A DNA stretch of 64,000 bases from an uncultured Pelagibacteraceae bacterium (GTDB lineage: Bacteria; Pseudomonadota; Alphaproteobacteria; Pelagibacterales; Pelagibacteraceae). Both the position numbers and the translations under genes were made by a program. Shown piece after piece: positions 30,995 through 41,770 of the stretch; within the stretch, counting starts at the first letter, position 1; each line of letters opens with the position of its first letter. The stretch spans positions 145,370 to 209,369 of the forward strand of contig CACBFA010000001.1 in assembly GCA_902538525.1 (NCBI GenBank), in the 5' to 3' direction. Under the pieces are notes generated by a model that was given only the letters and a program-made list of their open reading frames with translations, did no database searches and had not been told where the DNA came from.

Positions 30995-32064
30995 GTAGTT
31001 GGCCTTAGTCTTTGCCTCAAATCATCAATTGGTTTGAGTGAATTACCTGATTTATAATACCAAAAAGTCCAACCGTTACAGCTCTCAGCACCTAATATTT
31101 GTGCAGCAACTTTATGAATTGATCCTTCTGATTTCCGATATTTTATACTACCATCAATCATAATTTTTGCATTGATTTGTTTTTTTTGATCAAAAATTTC
31201 AGTACCAGGTTTAATAATTCCTAATTCAACCAAAGATCCAAATGGCACTCTTGGTTTGGATCTATTATTTCTTATAGTATCTAAATATTCATCTTTTATA
31301 ATTTTTGTATATTTAATTCTTTTACTTGCAGCTTCAAAATAGTTTTTTTCTTTTTCTACCCCAAAATAATTTCTACCTAACTTTTTTGAAACTACAGCAG
31401 TTGTTCCCGTACCAAGAAACGGGTCCAATATTAAATCACCTTTATTCGAGGATGCTAATATAATTCTGTGCAATAAAGACTCTGGCTTTTGCGTTGAGTG
31501 AACTTTATTACCATTATTTTTAAGTCTTTCTTTTCCATTACATATAGGTAAATTCCATGTAGATCTCATCTGCAGATCATCGTTTAAACATTTAAGTGAT
31601 TGATAATTAAAAGTATATTTTGAGCCTTCACTTTTTGATGCCCATATAAGTGTTTCGTGCGCATTCGTAAAACGTGTTCCTCTAAAATTTGGCATAGGGT
31701 TATTTTTATTCCAAATCACATCGTTTAGTATCCAAAAACCTAAATCTTGCATTTTTGAACCAACTCTAAAAATATTATGATAACTTCCTATGACCCATAT
31801 AGATCCATTTTTTTTTAAAATTCTTTTACATTCTTTAAGCCATTGAACTGAAAACTCATCATAACATTTAAAACTATCAAATTTATCCCACGCATCGTCT
31901 ACAGCATCGACTTTAGATCTATCAGGTCGACTTAATTCTTTTTTCAGTTGAAGGTTGTAAGGTGGATCTGCAAATATCAGATCAAAACTTTCAGCAGGAA
32001 TTTTTTTTAATTCCTTAATACTATCTCCATTAATAATTTTATTTTTTATGTCTGAAATGATCAT
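30991..32064 (-). CDS. ccrM: adenine-specific DNA methyltransferase, CcrM-type (predicted GANTC)
   Basis: FADPPYNLQL motif IV, DPFLGTGTTAVVSKKLGRNYFGVE motif I, C-terminal ...IHKVAAQILGAESCNGWTFWYYKSGNSLKPIDDLRQ. Confidence 0.92.
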   Translation of the reverse strand: MIISDIKNKIINGDSIKELKKIPAESFDLIFADPPYNLQLKKELSRPDRSKVDAVDDAWDKFDSFKCYDEFSVQWLKECKRILKKNGSIWVIGSYHNIFRVGSKMQDLGFWILNDVIWNKNNPMPNFRGTRFTNAHETLIWASKSEGSKYTFNYQSLKCLNDDLQMRSTWNLPICNGKERLKNNGNKVHSTQKPESLLHRIILASSNKGDLILDPFLGTGTTAVVSKKLGRNYFGVEKEKNYFEAASKRIKYTKIIKDEYLDTIRNNRSKPRVPFGSLVELGIIKPGTEIFDQKKQINAKIMIDGSIKYRKSEGSIHKVAAQILGAESCNGWTFWYYKSGNSLKPIDDLRQRLRPTT

Positions 32065-32142
32065 TTTATATTTTTCAATTAGACTCCAGTCATTAGTCTA
32101 CGTCAACCTGTGATTGAATTTATTGATTGATAATTGTTATGA

Positions 32143-32718
32143 TTATTTTTTAAGACTCAATATCTTGTGTATTGGTTGGAAGGTTTTTCTATGAAATCTA
32201 GTCACTCCAAATTTTTTAATAGCTTTAATATGATCCTTAGTTCCATAACCTGCATTATTATCCCAGCCGTATTTTTTAAAAGAAAAAGACATCTTTTTCA
32301 TTAGCTTATCTCTTTCAACTTTAGCAATAATCGATGCGGCTGAAATTTCTGGAATTTTTTCATCACCTTTTACAATAGTTTTAATAACATAATTTTTTAA
32401 GTCTGGTGGTTTATTACCGTCTATTAACACTTTTCTAGGTTTAAATTTGAGTTTCTTAATTGCTCTTTTCATCGAAAGTAGACTAGCATTTAAAATATTA
32501 ATTTTTTCAATTTCCTTTATTGATGCAGACCCTAACGCCCAAACTGAATTTTTTTTTATATATTTAGCTAAAGTTTCCCTCTGAATTTTATTAAGTTTTT
32601 TTGAATCTTTAAGAATTTTTCTATTAATTTCTTTATTTAATATAACAGCAGCTGCATAAACTGGTCCTACAAGGCTTCCTCTTCCAACTTCATCAACCCC
32701 AGCAATAATTTTTTTCAT
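32143..32718 (-). CDS. rnhB: ribonuclease HII
   Basis: AGVDEVGRGSLVGPVYAAAVIL, KGDEKIPEISAASIIAKVERD. Confidence 0.96.
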   Translation of the reverse strand: MKKIIAGVDEVGRGSLVGPVYAAAVILNKEINRKILKDSKKLNKIQRETLAKYIKKNSVWALGSASIKEIEKINILNASLLSMKRAIKKLKFKPRKVLIDGNKPPDLKNYVIKTIVKGDEKIPEISAASIIAKVERDKLMKKMSFSFKKYGWDNNAGYGTKDHIKAIKKFGVTRFHRKTFQPIHKILSLKK

Positions 32719-32737
32719 ATAAAATATTATTAAAAAT

Positions 32738-33442
32738 TTAAATCTCTAAACCAGTTTCATCTATTTTTTTTTTAATTTCTTTAAGATCGGCCCAAGAATA
32801 TTTTTTTTGTTCTGCTTGTCTTAGCAGATATGCTGGGTGAAAAGTTATCATTGTTAAATATGTTTTATTATTAATTATTACCTCTTTCCATTTTCCTCTT
32901 TCTTTAGAAATTTTAATTTTATTCCCGAAGAGCGCTTCCATTGCTGTGCTTCCCATTAAAATAAGTATTTCTGGATTTATAATCGAAATATGTTTTCTTA
33001 AATATTCAGAGTATCTATTTATTTCTGATATTTCAGGCTTTCGGTTATTTGGAGGTCTATAATTTACAACATTAGTTATATACACATTAGTTCTATCTAA
33101 ATTAATCGCTTTCAACATTTTATTTAAAAGCATTCCTGCATCACCAACAAAAGGTTTTCCTAATTCATCTTCTTTTTGTCCAGGTCCTTCACCTACAATC
33201 ATTATTTTTGAAGATGAATTTCCATCACTAAAAACAAGATTTTTTGCACTATTTTTTAGTTCACAGTCTTCAATCTTTTCTATTTCAACTCTAAGTTTTG
33301 CTAATTCTTCAGATTTTTCCTCATTAGAAGCATTATTTTTAAATCTATTTATTGGCTCATTGCTAAATTCATACTCAATACCTAGTTCGTTTAATAAATC
33401 ATTATCAAATATGTCATTTTGATTTTTTTCATTTAAAGTCAT
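32738..33442 (-). CDS. uracil-DNA glycosylase, family 4/5-like
   Basis: IMIVGEGPGQKEDELGKPFVGDAGMLLNKML, TNVVNYRPPNNRKP, TFHPAYLLR. Confidence 0.93.
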   Translation of the reverse strand: MTLNEKNQNDIFDNDLLNELGIEYEFSNEPINRFKNNASNEEKSEELAKLRVEIEKIEDCELKNSAKNLVFSDGNSSSKIMIVGEGPGQKEDELGKPFVGDAGMLLNKMLKAINLDRTNVYITNVVNYRPPNNRKPEISEINRYSEYLRKHISIINPEILILMGSTAMEALFGNKIKISKERGKWKEVIINNKTYLTMITFHPAYLLRQAEQKKYSWADLKEIKKKIDETGLEI

Positions 33443-33452
33443 AAAGTAAAAA

Positions 33453-35132
33453 ATGTTCTTAAAAATTTTTTGTTTTATAATATTAATTCTATACCAAACA
33501 AATCTCTATTCAAAAGCAGCGAATGAAAAAGAATTCAACCAGAAGTATCTATCAAATTATCTTTCAGCATTATTATCATTTGATAACCAGAAAAATAAAG
33601 ATGCACTTAAGTTTTTTGAAAATTCAAAAATATTAATTCAATCGCATGATAGTTTCTTGCAAGAATATGTATTTTCTTTACTTTTGGATGGACAGGTTAA
33701 AAAAGCAATTAAACAAGTAAAATATTCTAATAGCTCAATAGGGGGAGATTTTTTTGAAGGAAATTTATTATTAATTTTAGATAGCATTAATAAGAAAAAG
33801 TTTAAACAAGCAGCTTTGAAGTTAAAAAAATTGGAAAAGTTCAAAGAGGACGACTCATACAAATTTATAATTTATTCTAGCTTAAAAAGTTACATTGATC
33901 TTTTTATATATAAAAAATCTGACATTGTTGAGCAATTTGGAAAATTAGATTTGATAAACATGGCTTTTCAAAATTGTTATTTAAATTCTAAAAAAACTGA
34001 GCCTTATTTTTTAAATTTAATTAACGATCCTCAAAGTGATTACTCTAGATATACTTTTTTTTATTTGAGTAACGAAGTGTCTAATAATGACTTTGCAACA
34101 GTTGATAATTTTGCTGATACAATAGATCCTTTAAGAAGTAGTTTGCTTATTTCTCAAGTAAAAGAATGGATAGATGAAAAAAATTATAAAAAATTAACAC
34201 AGCATTTTTCATGTCAAAATGAGAATGATATTTTGGCAGAATTTTTTTTCCTTATATCTAATTTTTATTCATCTCAAAGTAGATTTGATTACTCAAACAT
34301 ATATTTAAATATTTCAAATTATTTAAATCCAAAATTTTATTTTAATTTATCATTAATAGCTGAAAACTATCAGTCTAATAATAATTATGATCTAGCAAAA
34401 AAAACTTTTGAAAAATTTGATGACAAGGATGAAATATTTTTTTGGTACAAAACAAAGAAGATTGCCAGAATTATAGCAGAGCAAGAAAATTATGATGCAA
34501 GTTTGAACTATATATTAAAAAATCTTGAAAAATTTAATAATAAATCGACAAAGATGATTTATGATTTGGCAAATATTTACAAAAACTTTAAAAAATATGA
34601 TGAGGCTATAAATTATTATACTTTAGCCTTAAAAAATTTGGATAAAAATTCTACGGCTTATGCAGACGTTCTTTATCGCAGAGGTGGAGCGTTTGAAAGA
34701 TTAAAAAATTATGATTTGGCGGATAAAGATTTGCTAAATTCAATTAAAATTAGACCTGACGAACCCTATACACTTAACTATCTCGCTTATAGTTGGTTAG
34801 AAAGAGGATATAAAATTGAAGAAGCAATAGAAATGTTAAATCAAGCTTACAAAAGGAAAGAAGATGACCCCTACATAACAGACTCAGTTGGTTGGGGTTA
34901 TTATTTGACAGGAAATTATATTGAAGCAGAAAAATATTTAAGAAAAGCTGTTGAATTGTTACCAAGTGATCCTGTTGCAAGTGATCATTATGGAGATGTT
35001 CTTTGGCAATTAAATAGAAAAATCCAAGCTAATTATTTTTGGAAAAGTGCATTAAATAGCGATGAAGCAGATGAAGAATTAAAAATTAAAGTTAAGGAAA
35101 AATTATATAATGGCTTAAACAATAATTCTTAA
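33453..35132 (+). CDS. TPR-repeat protein, exported
   Basis: Signal-like N-terminus; C-terminal TPRs (YDEAINYYTLALKNL..., YIEAEKYLRKAVELLPSDPVASDHYGDVLW). Confidence 0.85.
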   Translation: MFLKIFCFIILILYQTNLYSKAANEKEFNQKYLSNYLSALLSFDNQKNKDALKFFENSKILIQSHDSFLQEYVFSLLLDGQVKKAIKQVKYSNSSIGGDFFEGNLLLILDSINKKKFKQAALKLKKLEKFKEDDSYKFIIYSSLKSYIDLFIYKKSDIVEQFGKLDLINMAFQNCYLNSKKTEPYFLNLINDPQSDYSRYTFFYLSNEVSNNDFATVDNFADTIDPLRSSLLISQVKEWIDEKNYKKLTQHFSCQNENDILAEFFFLISNFYSSQSRFDYSNIYLNISNYLNPKFYFNLSLIAENYQSNNNYDLAKKTFEKFDDKDEIFFWYKTKKIARIIAEQENYDASLNYILKNLEKFNNKSTKMIYDLANIYKNFKKYDEAINYYTLALKNLDKNSTAYADVLYRRGGAFERLKNYDLADKDLLNSIKIRPDEPYTLNYLAYSWLERGYKIEEAIEMLNQAYKRKEDDPYITDSVGWGYYLTGNYIEAEKYLRKAVELLPSDPVASDHYGDVLWQLNRKIQANYFWKSALNSDEADEELKIKVKEKLYNGLNNNS

Positions 35133-35975
35133 ATGAAGTTTCATAAAATAAAATCTTTTGCAAAAGTAAACTTAACTTTAAAAATTCTAAATAAATATTC
35201 AAATGGTTATCATAAAATTGAAAGTTTAATATCTAAGATCAATTTAGCTGATGAGATTTTAATAAAAGAAATAAAAGGTTCAAAAAATAGAATATCTTTT
35301 AGTGGGAAATTTTCTTCAAATATTTCGAATACAAATACAATTTCAAAACTACTAAAAATTCTAAATAATCAAAATTATATTCAAAATAAAAAATTCAATA
35401 TCAAAGTAAAAAAAAATATACCCCAATCCTCTGGTATGGGAGGAGGATCAATGAATGCAGCATCCATTTTGAACTATTTATTTAAAAAAAGAATAATTAA
35501 AACTACAAAAAATAATTTAATAAAAATTGCAAATAAAGTTGGTTCTGATGTAATTTTGGGTCTTTATGAGAGTCCAATGATCCTACAAGGGCAAAATATA
35601 AGTAAAATTAATAAAAAATTAAATTTTCATTTGTTAATAATAAAGCCTAATTTTGGATGTTCTACTAAGATGATTTATGCAAAACACAAAGGATTTTCAA
35701 ATAGCCTATTCAATAAATCGAACAAGATTGACAGACAAGATCTATTAAAAGTTTCAAATAATGATTTAGAGGGAGCAGCTTTTAATAAATATCCAATTTT
35801 AAGAAAGATCAAAAGTTACTTGCAAAATTTAGATAATATTTACTTTGCAAATATGACAGGGTCGGGTTCTACTATAATTGGTTATTTTTTAACCAAAAAT
35901 GCGGCAATAAAAGCTCAAAAAAAAATAAAAAATAAATATAAAAACTATTGGTGTATTTACTCTAAAACTATATAA
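35133..35975 (+). CDS. ispE: 4-diphosphocytidyl-2-C-methyl-D-erythritol kinase
   Basis: SFAKVNLTLKILNKYSNGYHKIESL, IPQSSGMGGGSMNAASIL, MTGSGSTIIGYF. Confidence 0.93.
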   Translation: MKFHKIKSFAKVNLTLKILNKYSNGYHKIESLISKINLADEILIKEIKGSKNRISFSGKFSSNISNTNTISKLLKILNNQNYIQNKKFNIKVKKNIPQSSGMGGGSMNAASILNYLFKKRIIKTTKNNLIKIANKVGSDVILGLYESPMILQGQNISKINKKLNFHLLIIKPNFGCSTKMIYAKHKGFSNSLFNKSNKIDRQDLLKVSNNDLEGAAFNKYPILRKIKSYLQNLDNIYFANMTGSGSTIIGYFLTKNAAIKAQKKIKNKYKNYWCIYSKTI

Positions 35976-36007
35976 AGCTTTTTTTTTGTGTTATACGAAA
36001 AACATCT

Positions 36008-36082
36008 TGGGGTGTAGCCAAGTGGTAAGGCAGCGGTTTTTGGTACCGCCATTCCTAGGTTCGAATCCTAGCACCCCAGCCA
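36008..36082 (+). tRNA. tRNA-Gln (anticodon TTG), CCA encoded
   Basis: TGGGGTG/CACCCCA acceptor stem, GCGGT TTTTGGT ACCGC anticodon arm, CCTAG GTTCGAAT CCTAG T arm, GCCA end. Confidence 0.96.
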
Positions 36083-36085
36083 TTT

Positions 36086-37357
36086 ATGAAAGCTTTACTT
36101 AAAAAAATTTTTCAAAACAAAAAAGTTTCAAGCGATAAAGATCTCAAATTTCTAGATTTAAAAAATAATAAGGGAGTAAATAAAATATTTGGTGCAATAA
36201 ATAACCACAATGAAACAAGCGAGATTAGATATGTTGGTGGTTGTGTAAGAAAAATTTTAAATGATGAAAAAACAGATGATATCGACCTTGCAACTAATTT
36301 AACTCCTGATCAGGTTAAGCAATGTTTAGATAAAAACCAAATAAAGTTTTTTGAAACAGGAATTGAACATGGCACAATCACAGCAGTAATTGATGATCAA
36401 AATTTTGAAATTACAACATTAAGAAAAGATGTAAAAACAGATGGAAGGCATGCTATCGTAGAATATACAACTAATTGGAAGGAAGATTCATTAAGGAGAG
36501 ATTTTTCAATAAATTCAATATATTCAGATTTAGACGGAAATTTATATGATCCAAATTCTGGTCATAAAGATTTACATGTTGGAATAATTAAATTTATAGG
36601 TGATCCAGAAACTAGAATAAAAGAAGATTATTTAAGAATTATTAGATATTTAAGATTTTATACTGAATATAGCAAAATCGATCATGAAATTAATATTATA
36701 AAAATCATTAAAAAAAATATACAGGGTTTAGGAAAAATATCAAAAGAAAGACAATTCAATGAATTAAAAAAAATTCTCAAATTGGATAACTTTTTAAAGT
36801 TATTTAAAAATAAAACCTCTTGTGGATTATTTTCATTAATTTTCCCTCAACTAAAAAATTTTAAAAAATTGAGCAAATTATCAAAACCACAAGAAAAGAT
36901 ATTAAAAAATAAAAGTTTAAATTTTGTCATTTCTTTTCTTGTAATCGATGAAACTGACAATTCTGATTATTTTGTATATAAATATAATTTACCCAATGAG
37001 TTAAAAGATAAAATTAATTTTCTAAAAAATAATTCGCTAAATAAAGATAGTACTAAAATTTTTAACAAGAAAGATTTACAAAAAATATTTTATTATGAGG
37101 GCAAATCTAGCACAATCGATTTAATTGATTTCAATTTGTTATATTTTAAAAAAAGTAAAAAACTTTCAGAATTAAAAACTTATTTTGAAAAATTAGATAA
37201 ACCAGAATTTCCAATAAAAGCTCAGTTATTAATAAATAATTATGGATTTAAGGAGGGAAGGGAATTGGGTCAAAAATTAAAAAATTTAGAAATGAAATGG
37301 ATTGAAAATAATTTCAATTTATCAAAAAAAGATATGGAAAAAGTTTTATCAAATTAA
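36086..37357 (+). CDS. CCA tRNA nucleotidyltransferase / poly(A) polymerase family
   Basis: [67 protein letters not shown]. Confidence 0.94.
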   Translation: MKALLKKIFQNKKVSSDKDLKFLDLKNNKGVNKIFGAINNHNETSEIRYVGGCVRKILNDEKTDDIDLATNLTPDQVKQCLDKNQIKFFETGIEHGTITAVIDDQNFEITTLRKDVKTDGRHAIVEYTTNWKEDSLRRDFSINSIYSDLDGNLYDPNSGHKDLHVGIIKFIGDPETRIKEDYLRIIRYLRFYTEYSKIDHEINIIKIIKKNIQGLGKISKERQFNELKKILKLDNFLKLFKNKTSCGLFSLIFPQLKNFKKLSKLSKPQEKILKNKSLNFVISFLVIDETDNSDYFVYKYNLPNELKDKINFLKNNSLNKDSTKIFNKKDLQKIFYYEGKSSTIDLIDFNLLYFKKSKKLSELKTYFEKLDKPEFPIKAQLLINNYGFKEGRELGQKLKNLEMKWIENNFNLSKKDMEKVLSN

Positions 37358-37830
37358 ACGTATTTTACGTCTACTATCTCAAAATTTTTTGTTCCTGCTG
37401 GTGTATTTATCTCTACAAGATCCCCTTTATTTTTACCTATAAGACCTTTTCCTATTGGTGATTGAAAATAAAGAAGTTTTTGTTTTAGATCTGCCTCGTC
37501 TTTACCAACAATTTTGTAATTTATTTTTTCATTTGTATCTAAATTTTGAAGGTAGACTGTAGATCCAAATATCACTTTTCCATCATTACTAATCTTAGCG
37601 ATATCAATTACATTTGCTCTCGCAATTAAATCCTCAACTTCTTGAATTCTTCCCTCATTATGTGATTGCTGTTCTTTTGCAGCATGATATTCAGCATTTT
37701 CTTTCAAATCTCCATGTGATCTTGCTTCAGCAATGGCTGCAACAATTTCGGGTCTCTTTTTTTCTTTTAAAAAAATTAATTCACTTTTTAATTTTTCTAA
37801 TCCTTCAGTAGTAATTGGTTCTTTATCCAT
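37354..37830 (-). CDS. greA: transcription elongation factor GreA
   Basis: [44 protein letters not shown]. Confidence 0.97.
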   Translation of the reverse strand: MDKEPITTEGLEKLKSELIFLKEKKRPEIVAAIAEARSHGDLKENAEYHAAKEQQSHNEGRIQEVEDLIARANVIDIAKISNDGKVIFGSTVYLQNLDTNEKINYKIVGKDEADLKQKLLYFQSPIGKGLIGKNKGDLVEINTPAGTKNFEIVDVKYV

Positions 37831-37833
37831 AAT

Positions 37834-38658
37834 TTACCATTTAGCTGTTGGTGGTAATGACATAAGTATAGCTTCAACATTTCCACCAGTTTGTAAACCA
37901 AATTTTGTCCCCCTATCATGTAATAAATTAAATTCAACATATCTACCTCTTTTTTTGTATTGGATTTCTTTATCTTTAATTGTCCATTTTAATTTATTTT
38001 TTTTCTCAATTATTTCATTAGAAATGTTTTTAAAACTTATTCCCACTTCTCTAACAAAAGAAAAATCTTTTTCCCAATTATTTTTTTTATAATCAAAAAA
38101 AATTCCACCAATACCCCTAGGCTCTTTCCTATGCGGTAAATAAAAATATTCATCACACCACTTTTTATATTTTTTGTAATAATTTTTGTTATGTTTATTA
38201 CATGATTTTTTTAGTTCTGAATGAAACCAATTTTCTAATTTCTTATCTTTCATACAAGGTGTAACATCCATTCCACCTCCAAACCAACCAAATGAAGTAA
38301 CTATATACCTCGTGTTAAAATGCATTGCGGGCACATGAGGATTTTTCATATGCATAACAACAGATATTCCAGATGCCCAAAATTTAGAGCTTGTTTTTGT
38401 ACCTGGAACTTTATTTTTAAATTCATTTGAAAATTTTCCATAAACTTCTGAAAAATTTACTCCAACTTTATCAAAAATTTTACCGTTTTCTAAAATTCTA
38501 TATTGTCCTCCACCTTCATCATTACTTTTACTTCTATTCCAATTAGTAATTTTAAATTTGGTTTTTTTGCCCTCTTTTTCCTCAATTTCTCTACAAAGTA
38601 CTTCTTGTAAAGTTTTAAACCAATTTTTTGCTAATTTCTTTTTTATGTATTGATCCAT
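37834..38658 (-). CDS. hemF: oxygen-dependent coproporphyrinogen-III oxidase
   Basis: WFGGGMDVTPC, RGIGGIFFDY, GRYVEFNLLHDRGTKFGLQTGGNVEAILMSLPP. Confidence 0.97.
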   Translation of the reverse strand: MDQYIKKKLAKNWFKTLQEVLCREIEEKEGKKTKFKITNWNRSKSNDEGGGQYRILENGKIFDKVGVNFSEVYGKFSNEFKNKVPGTKTSSKFWASGISVVMHMKNPHVPAMHFNTRYIVTSFGWFGGGMDVTPCMKDKKLENWFHSELKKSCNKHNKNYYKKYKKWCDEYFYLPHRKEPRGIGGIFFDYKKNNWEKDFSFVREVGISFKNISNEIIEKKNKLKWTIKDKEIQYKKRGRYVEFNLLHDRGTKFGLQTGGNVEAILMSLPPTAKW

Positions 38659-39135
38659 TTAACCTAACTGTCTTATAAATTCTGAAGCTCCTATGGCCAC
38701 TGATATTGAAATGTTTAACGATCTTTTATTTTTTAGCATTGGAATCTTAATTCTTTCATTAACCTTAGAATGTACATTTTCTGGAACACCAGCACTTTCT
38801 CTGCCAAAGAGCAATATATCATTACGCTTAAATTTAAACTTTGTATAAACTTTGCTAGCTTTTGTCGTCATTAAAACTACTCTATTTTTACTATTTTCAT
38901 CAAAGAATTCTTTAGAGCTCTTGTAAAATTTAATTTCACTGTAATCTAAATAATCCATAACAACTCTCTTGAACCTTTTATCGCTAAATAAAAACCCACA
39001 AGGTTCAATGATTTCTAAACTAGCACCTAGGCAAGAACAAGTTCGAATAATTGAAGCTGTATTTTGAGGAATATCCGGCTGATATAGAGCTACTTTTAGA
39101 CTGTGTTTTAAAGGTTTCTGTGTCATTGTTACCAT
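38659..39135 (-). CDS. trmL: tRNA (cytidine(34)-2'-O)-methyltransferase
   Basis: [51 protein letters not shown]. Confidence 0.94.
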   Translation of the reverse strand: MVTMTQKPLKHSLKVALYQPDIPQNTASIIRTCSCLGASLEIIEPCGFLFSDKRFKRVVMDYLDYSEIKFYKSSKEFFDENSKNRVVLMTTKASKVYTKFKFKRNDILLFGRESAGVPENVHSKVNERIKIPMLKNKRSLNISISVAIGASEFIRQLG

Positions 39136-39195
39136 AGAAATATCTCTTTTTTATTATATGAAATCATATATTACCAAAGTTATAAAATATTAAAG

Positions 39196-39717
39196 ATGTC
39201 AGATCAAAAAGACGAAAAAAAGACCAACAGAAGAGATTTCTTGTTTACTGCTACTGCCGCAGCAGGTGCAGTTGGAGTAGGTGCTGCTGTTTGGCCATTA
39301 GTCGATCAAATGAACCCAGATGCCTCTGTAAAAGCATTAGCAAGCACAGAAGTAGATGTAAGTTCAATGCAACCCGGACAATCTTTAACGGTTCTTTGGA
39401 GAGGTAAACCTGTTTTTATAAAGAGAAGAACGGATGATGAAATTAAAAAAGCAAGAGCAGTTGACATCAATAATCTTAAGCATCCTGAAAAAGATGAAGA
39501 TAGAGCAAAGAATCCCGAATGGTTAGTGATGCTTGGGATTTGTACCCATCTAGGATGTGTTCCATTAACAGATAAAGGTGATTATGATGGTTGGTTTTGT
39601 CCTTGCCATGGTTCTCATTATGATACATCTGGTAGAATTAGAAAAGGACCAGCTCCAACTAATATGGAGATACCTAAATACGAATTTGTAAATACTAACA
39701 CGATTAAGATTGGATAA
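39196..39717 (+). CDS. petA: ubiquinol-cytochrome c reductase Rieske iron-sulfur subunit
   Basis: [18 protein letters not shown] Tat-like anchor; CTHLGCVP and CPCHGSHYD. Confidence 0.97.
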   Translation: MSDQKDEKKTNRRDFLFTATAAAGAVGVGAAVWPLVDQMNPDASVKALASTEVDVSSMQPGQSLTVLWRGKPVFIKRRTDDEIKKARAVDINNLKHPEKDEDRAKNPEWLVMLGICTHLGCVPLTDKGDYDGWFCPCHGSHYDTSGRIRKGPAPTNMEIPKYEFVNTNTIKIG

Positions 39718-39719
39718 AT

Positions 39720-40991
39720 ATGAGCGATCACGAATACACACCTAGTTCAAAGTTTGGTAAATGGTTTAATGATAGATTGCCTTTGCTTACATTGGCAAAT
39801 CACTTAACAGATTACCCTACACCAAAAAATTTAAATTACTGGTGGACTTTTGGTGGGATATTAACTTTTTGCTTAATTACCCAAATAGTTACAGGATTAG
39901 TTTTGGCTATGCACTACATTGCTCATGCAGATATGGCATTCAGCAGTGTCGAACATATAATGAGAGATGTGAATTATGGATGGTTGTTAAGATATGTTCA
40001 CGCAAATGGTGCTTCTATGTTTTTCCTTGCAGTTTATATTCATATTTTTAGATCATTATTTTATGGATCATATAAATCTCCTAGAGAAATAATTTGGATA
40101 CTTGGAATTATAATTTATTTGCTAATGATGGCGGCTGCATTTATGGGATATGTTCTTCCTTGGGGACAAATGAGTTTTTGGGGAGCAACAGTAATAACAA
40201 ATTTATTTAGTGCAATTCCACTTGTGGGAGAGAGTATAACAACTTGGTTATGGGGTGGTTACTCAGTTGATAATCCAACTTTAACTAGATTTTTTACTCT
40301 TCATTACTTAATACCATTTTTAATACTGGGGCTTGTAGTACTCCACATATGGGCATTACATGTTCCTGGAAATAATAATCCAGTTGGTATTGATATTAAA
40401 AAACCTTCTAAAGATACAGTTCCATTTCATCCATACATTGTAATTAAAGATGCTTTTGCGTTATTAATGTTTTGTATAGTTTTTGCATTGTTTGTATTTT
40501 ATCAACCAAATATTTTAGGACATGCTGATAATTATATCGAGGCAGACCCACTTGTAACTCCAGCTCACATAGTTCCCGAGTGGTACTTATTACCTTTTTA
40601 TGCGATCTTAAGATCAGTTCCTGATAAACTTATGGGTGTTGTTGCCATGTTGTCAGCTATTTTAATTTTAGCTGCTTTACCATGGTTGGATACGTCAAAA
40701 GTTAGATCAGCAGTATTCAGACCATTATTTAGACAGTTCTACTGGATCTTGGTAGCTGATGTTTTAATTCTAGGATATGTAGGGGCGATGCCAGCTGAAG
40801 GATTGTACTTGTTAATTGCAAGAGTTGCTACAGCGTATTACTTTGCGCATTTTTTAATTATTCTTCCAGTTTTAGGATGGAAAGAAAAAACTACCCCGCT
40901 GCCTTTGAGCATTACCGAGCCAGTTTTAGGAGGCTCGCCAAATTTAGCTGCAGCAAGGAGTGATGAAAAAATAGAAAAAACAATAAAGTGA
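39720..40991 (+). CDS. petB: cytochrome b (bc1 complex)
   Basis: [51 protein letters not shown]. Confidence 0.97.
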   Translation: MSDHEYTPSSKFGKWFNDRLPLLTLANHLTDYPTPKNLNYWWTFGGILTFCLITQIVTGLVLAMHYIAHADMAFSSVEHIMRDVNYGWLLRYVHANGASMFFLAVYIHIFRSLFYGSYKSPREIIWILGIIIYLLMMAAAFMGYVLPWGQMSFWGATVITNLFSAIPLVGESITTWLWGGYSVDNPTLTRFFTLHYLIPFLILGLVVLHIWALHVPGNNNPVGIDIKKPSKDTVPFHPYIVIKDAFALLMFCIVFALFVFYQPNILGHADNYIEADPLVTPAHIVPEWYLLPFYAILRSVPDKLMGVVAMLSAILILAALPWLDTSKVRSAVFRPLFRQFYWILVADVLILGYVGAMPAEGLYLLIARVATAYYFAHFLIILPVLGWKEKTTPLPLSITEPVLGGSPNLAAARSDEKIEKTIK

Positions 40992-41770
40992 GAAAGTTAA
41001 AAAATATTTTTTTTGTATTAATATTCTCAGTTATAGTACTAAATTCATCTAACTCTGCTGAAAAATCACCTCCATTTTTAGAGACTAAATGGACTTTCAA
41101 AGGTCTCTTTGGAAAATTTGATAGAGCATCACTTCAAAGGGGTTATCAAGTATATACAGAAGTATGCGCATCTTGCCATTCTATGAAATATTTAACCTAT
41201 AGAAATTTAGCAGAAAAGGGTGGACCAGAATTTTCTGAAGCAGAGGCCAAAGCAATAGCTGCAAGTTTTGAGGTAACAGATGGCCCGGACAGCACTGGAG
41301 AAATGTTTGTAAGACCAGCCAAATTGTCTGATAAATTCGTGATGCCATATGCTAATGAGCAAGAAGCTAAAGCTGCTAATGGTGGTGCTTATCCACCAGA
41401 CATGTCTGTTCTAGTTAAGGCAAGAAAAGGTGGAGCAGATTATATTTATTCTTTATTGCTAGGATATTCTGAACCTCCAGAGGGTGTAGAACTTGATGAT
41501 GGTGTTTATTACAACAAGTATATGTATGGTAATAAAATTAAAATGCCAGCTCCTTTATCTGATGACTTAATTGAGTATACAGATGGAACAAAAGCTACAG
41601 CAGAACAAATGTCTAAAGATGTCACAAATTTTCTGATGTGGTCAGCAGAGCCACATTTAGAGCAAAGACATAAAACAGGATTTAGAGTTATAGCTTATTT
41701 GATAATATTGACTGTATTGGTTTACTTTACAATGAAGAAGATATGGTCACGTGTTGAACCTAAAGTTTAG
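40988..41770 (+). CDS. petC: cytochrome c1
   Basis: [15 protein letters not shown] haem motif, [30 protein letters not shown]-terminal TM. Confidence 0.96.
   Translation: MRKLKNIFFVLIFSVIVLNSSNSAEKSPPFLETKWTFKGLFGKFDRASLQRGYQVYTEVCASCHSMKYLTYRNLAEKGGPEFSEAEAKAIAASFEVTDGPDSTGEMFVRPAKLSDKFVMPYANEQEAKAANGGAYPPDMSVLVKARKGGADYIYSLLLGYSEPPEGVELDDGVYYNKYMYGNKIKMPAPLSDDLIEYTDGTKATAEQMSKDVTNFLMWSAEPHLEQRHKTGFRVIAYLIILTVLVYFTMKKIWSRVEPKV

Noticed and set aside
35976-36000. T-run after ispE as rho-independent terminator
   Set aside because: Only a weak AAAGCTTT palindrome precedes the T-run; not convincing as a stem-loop.
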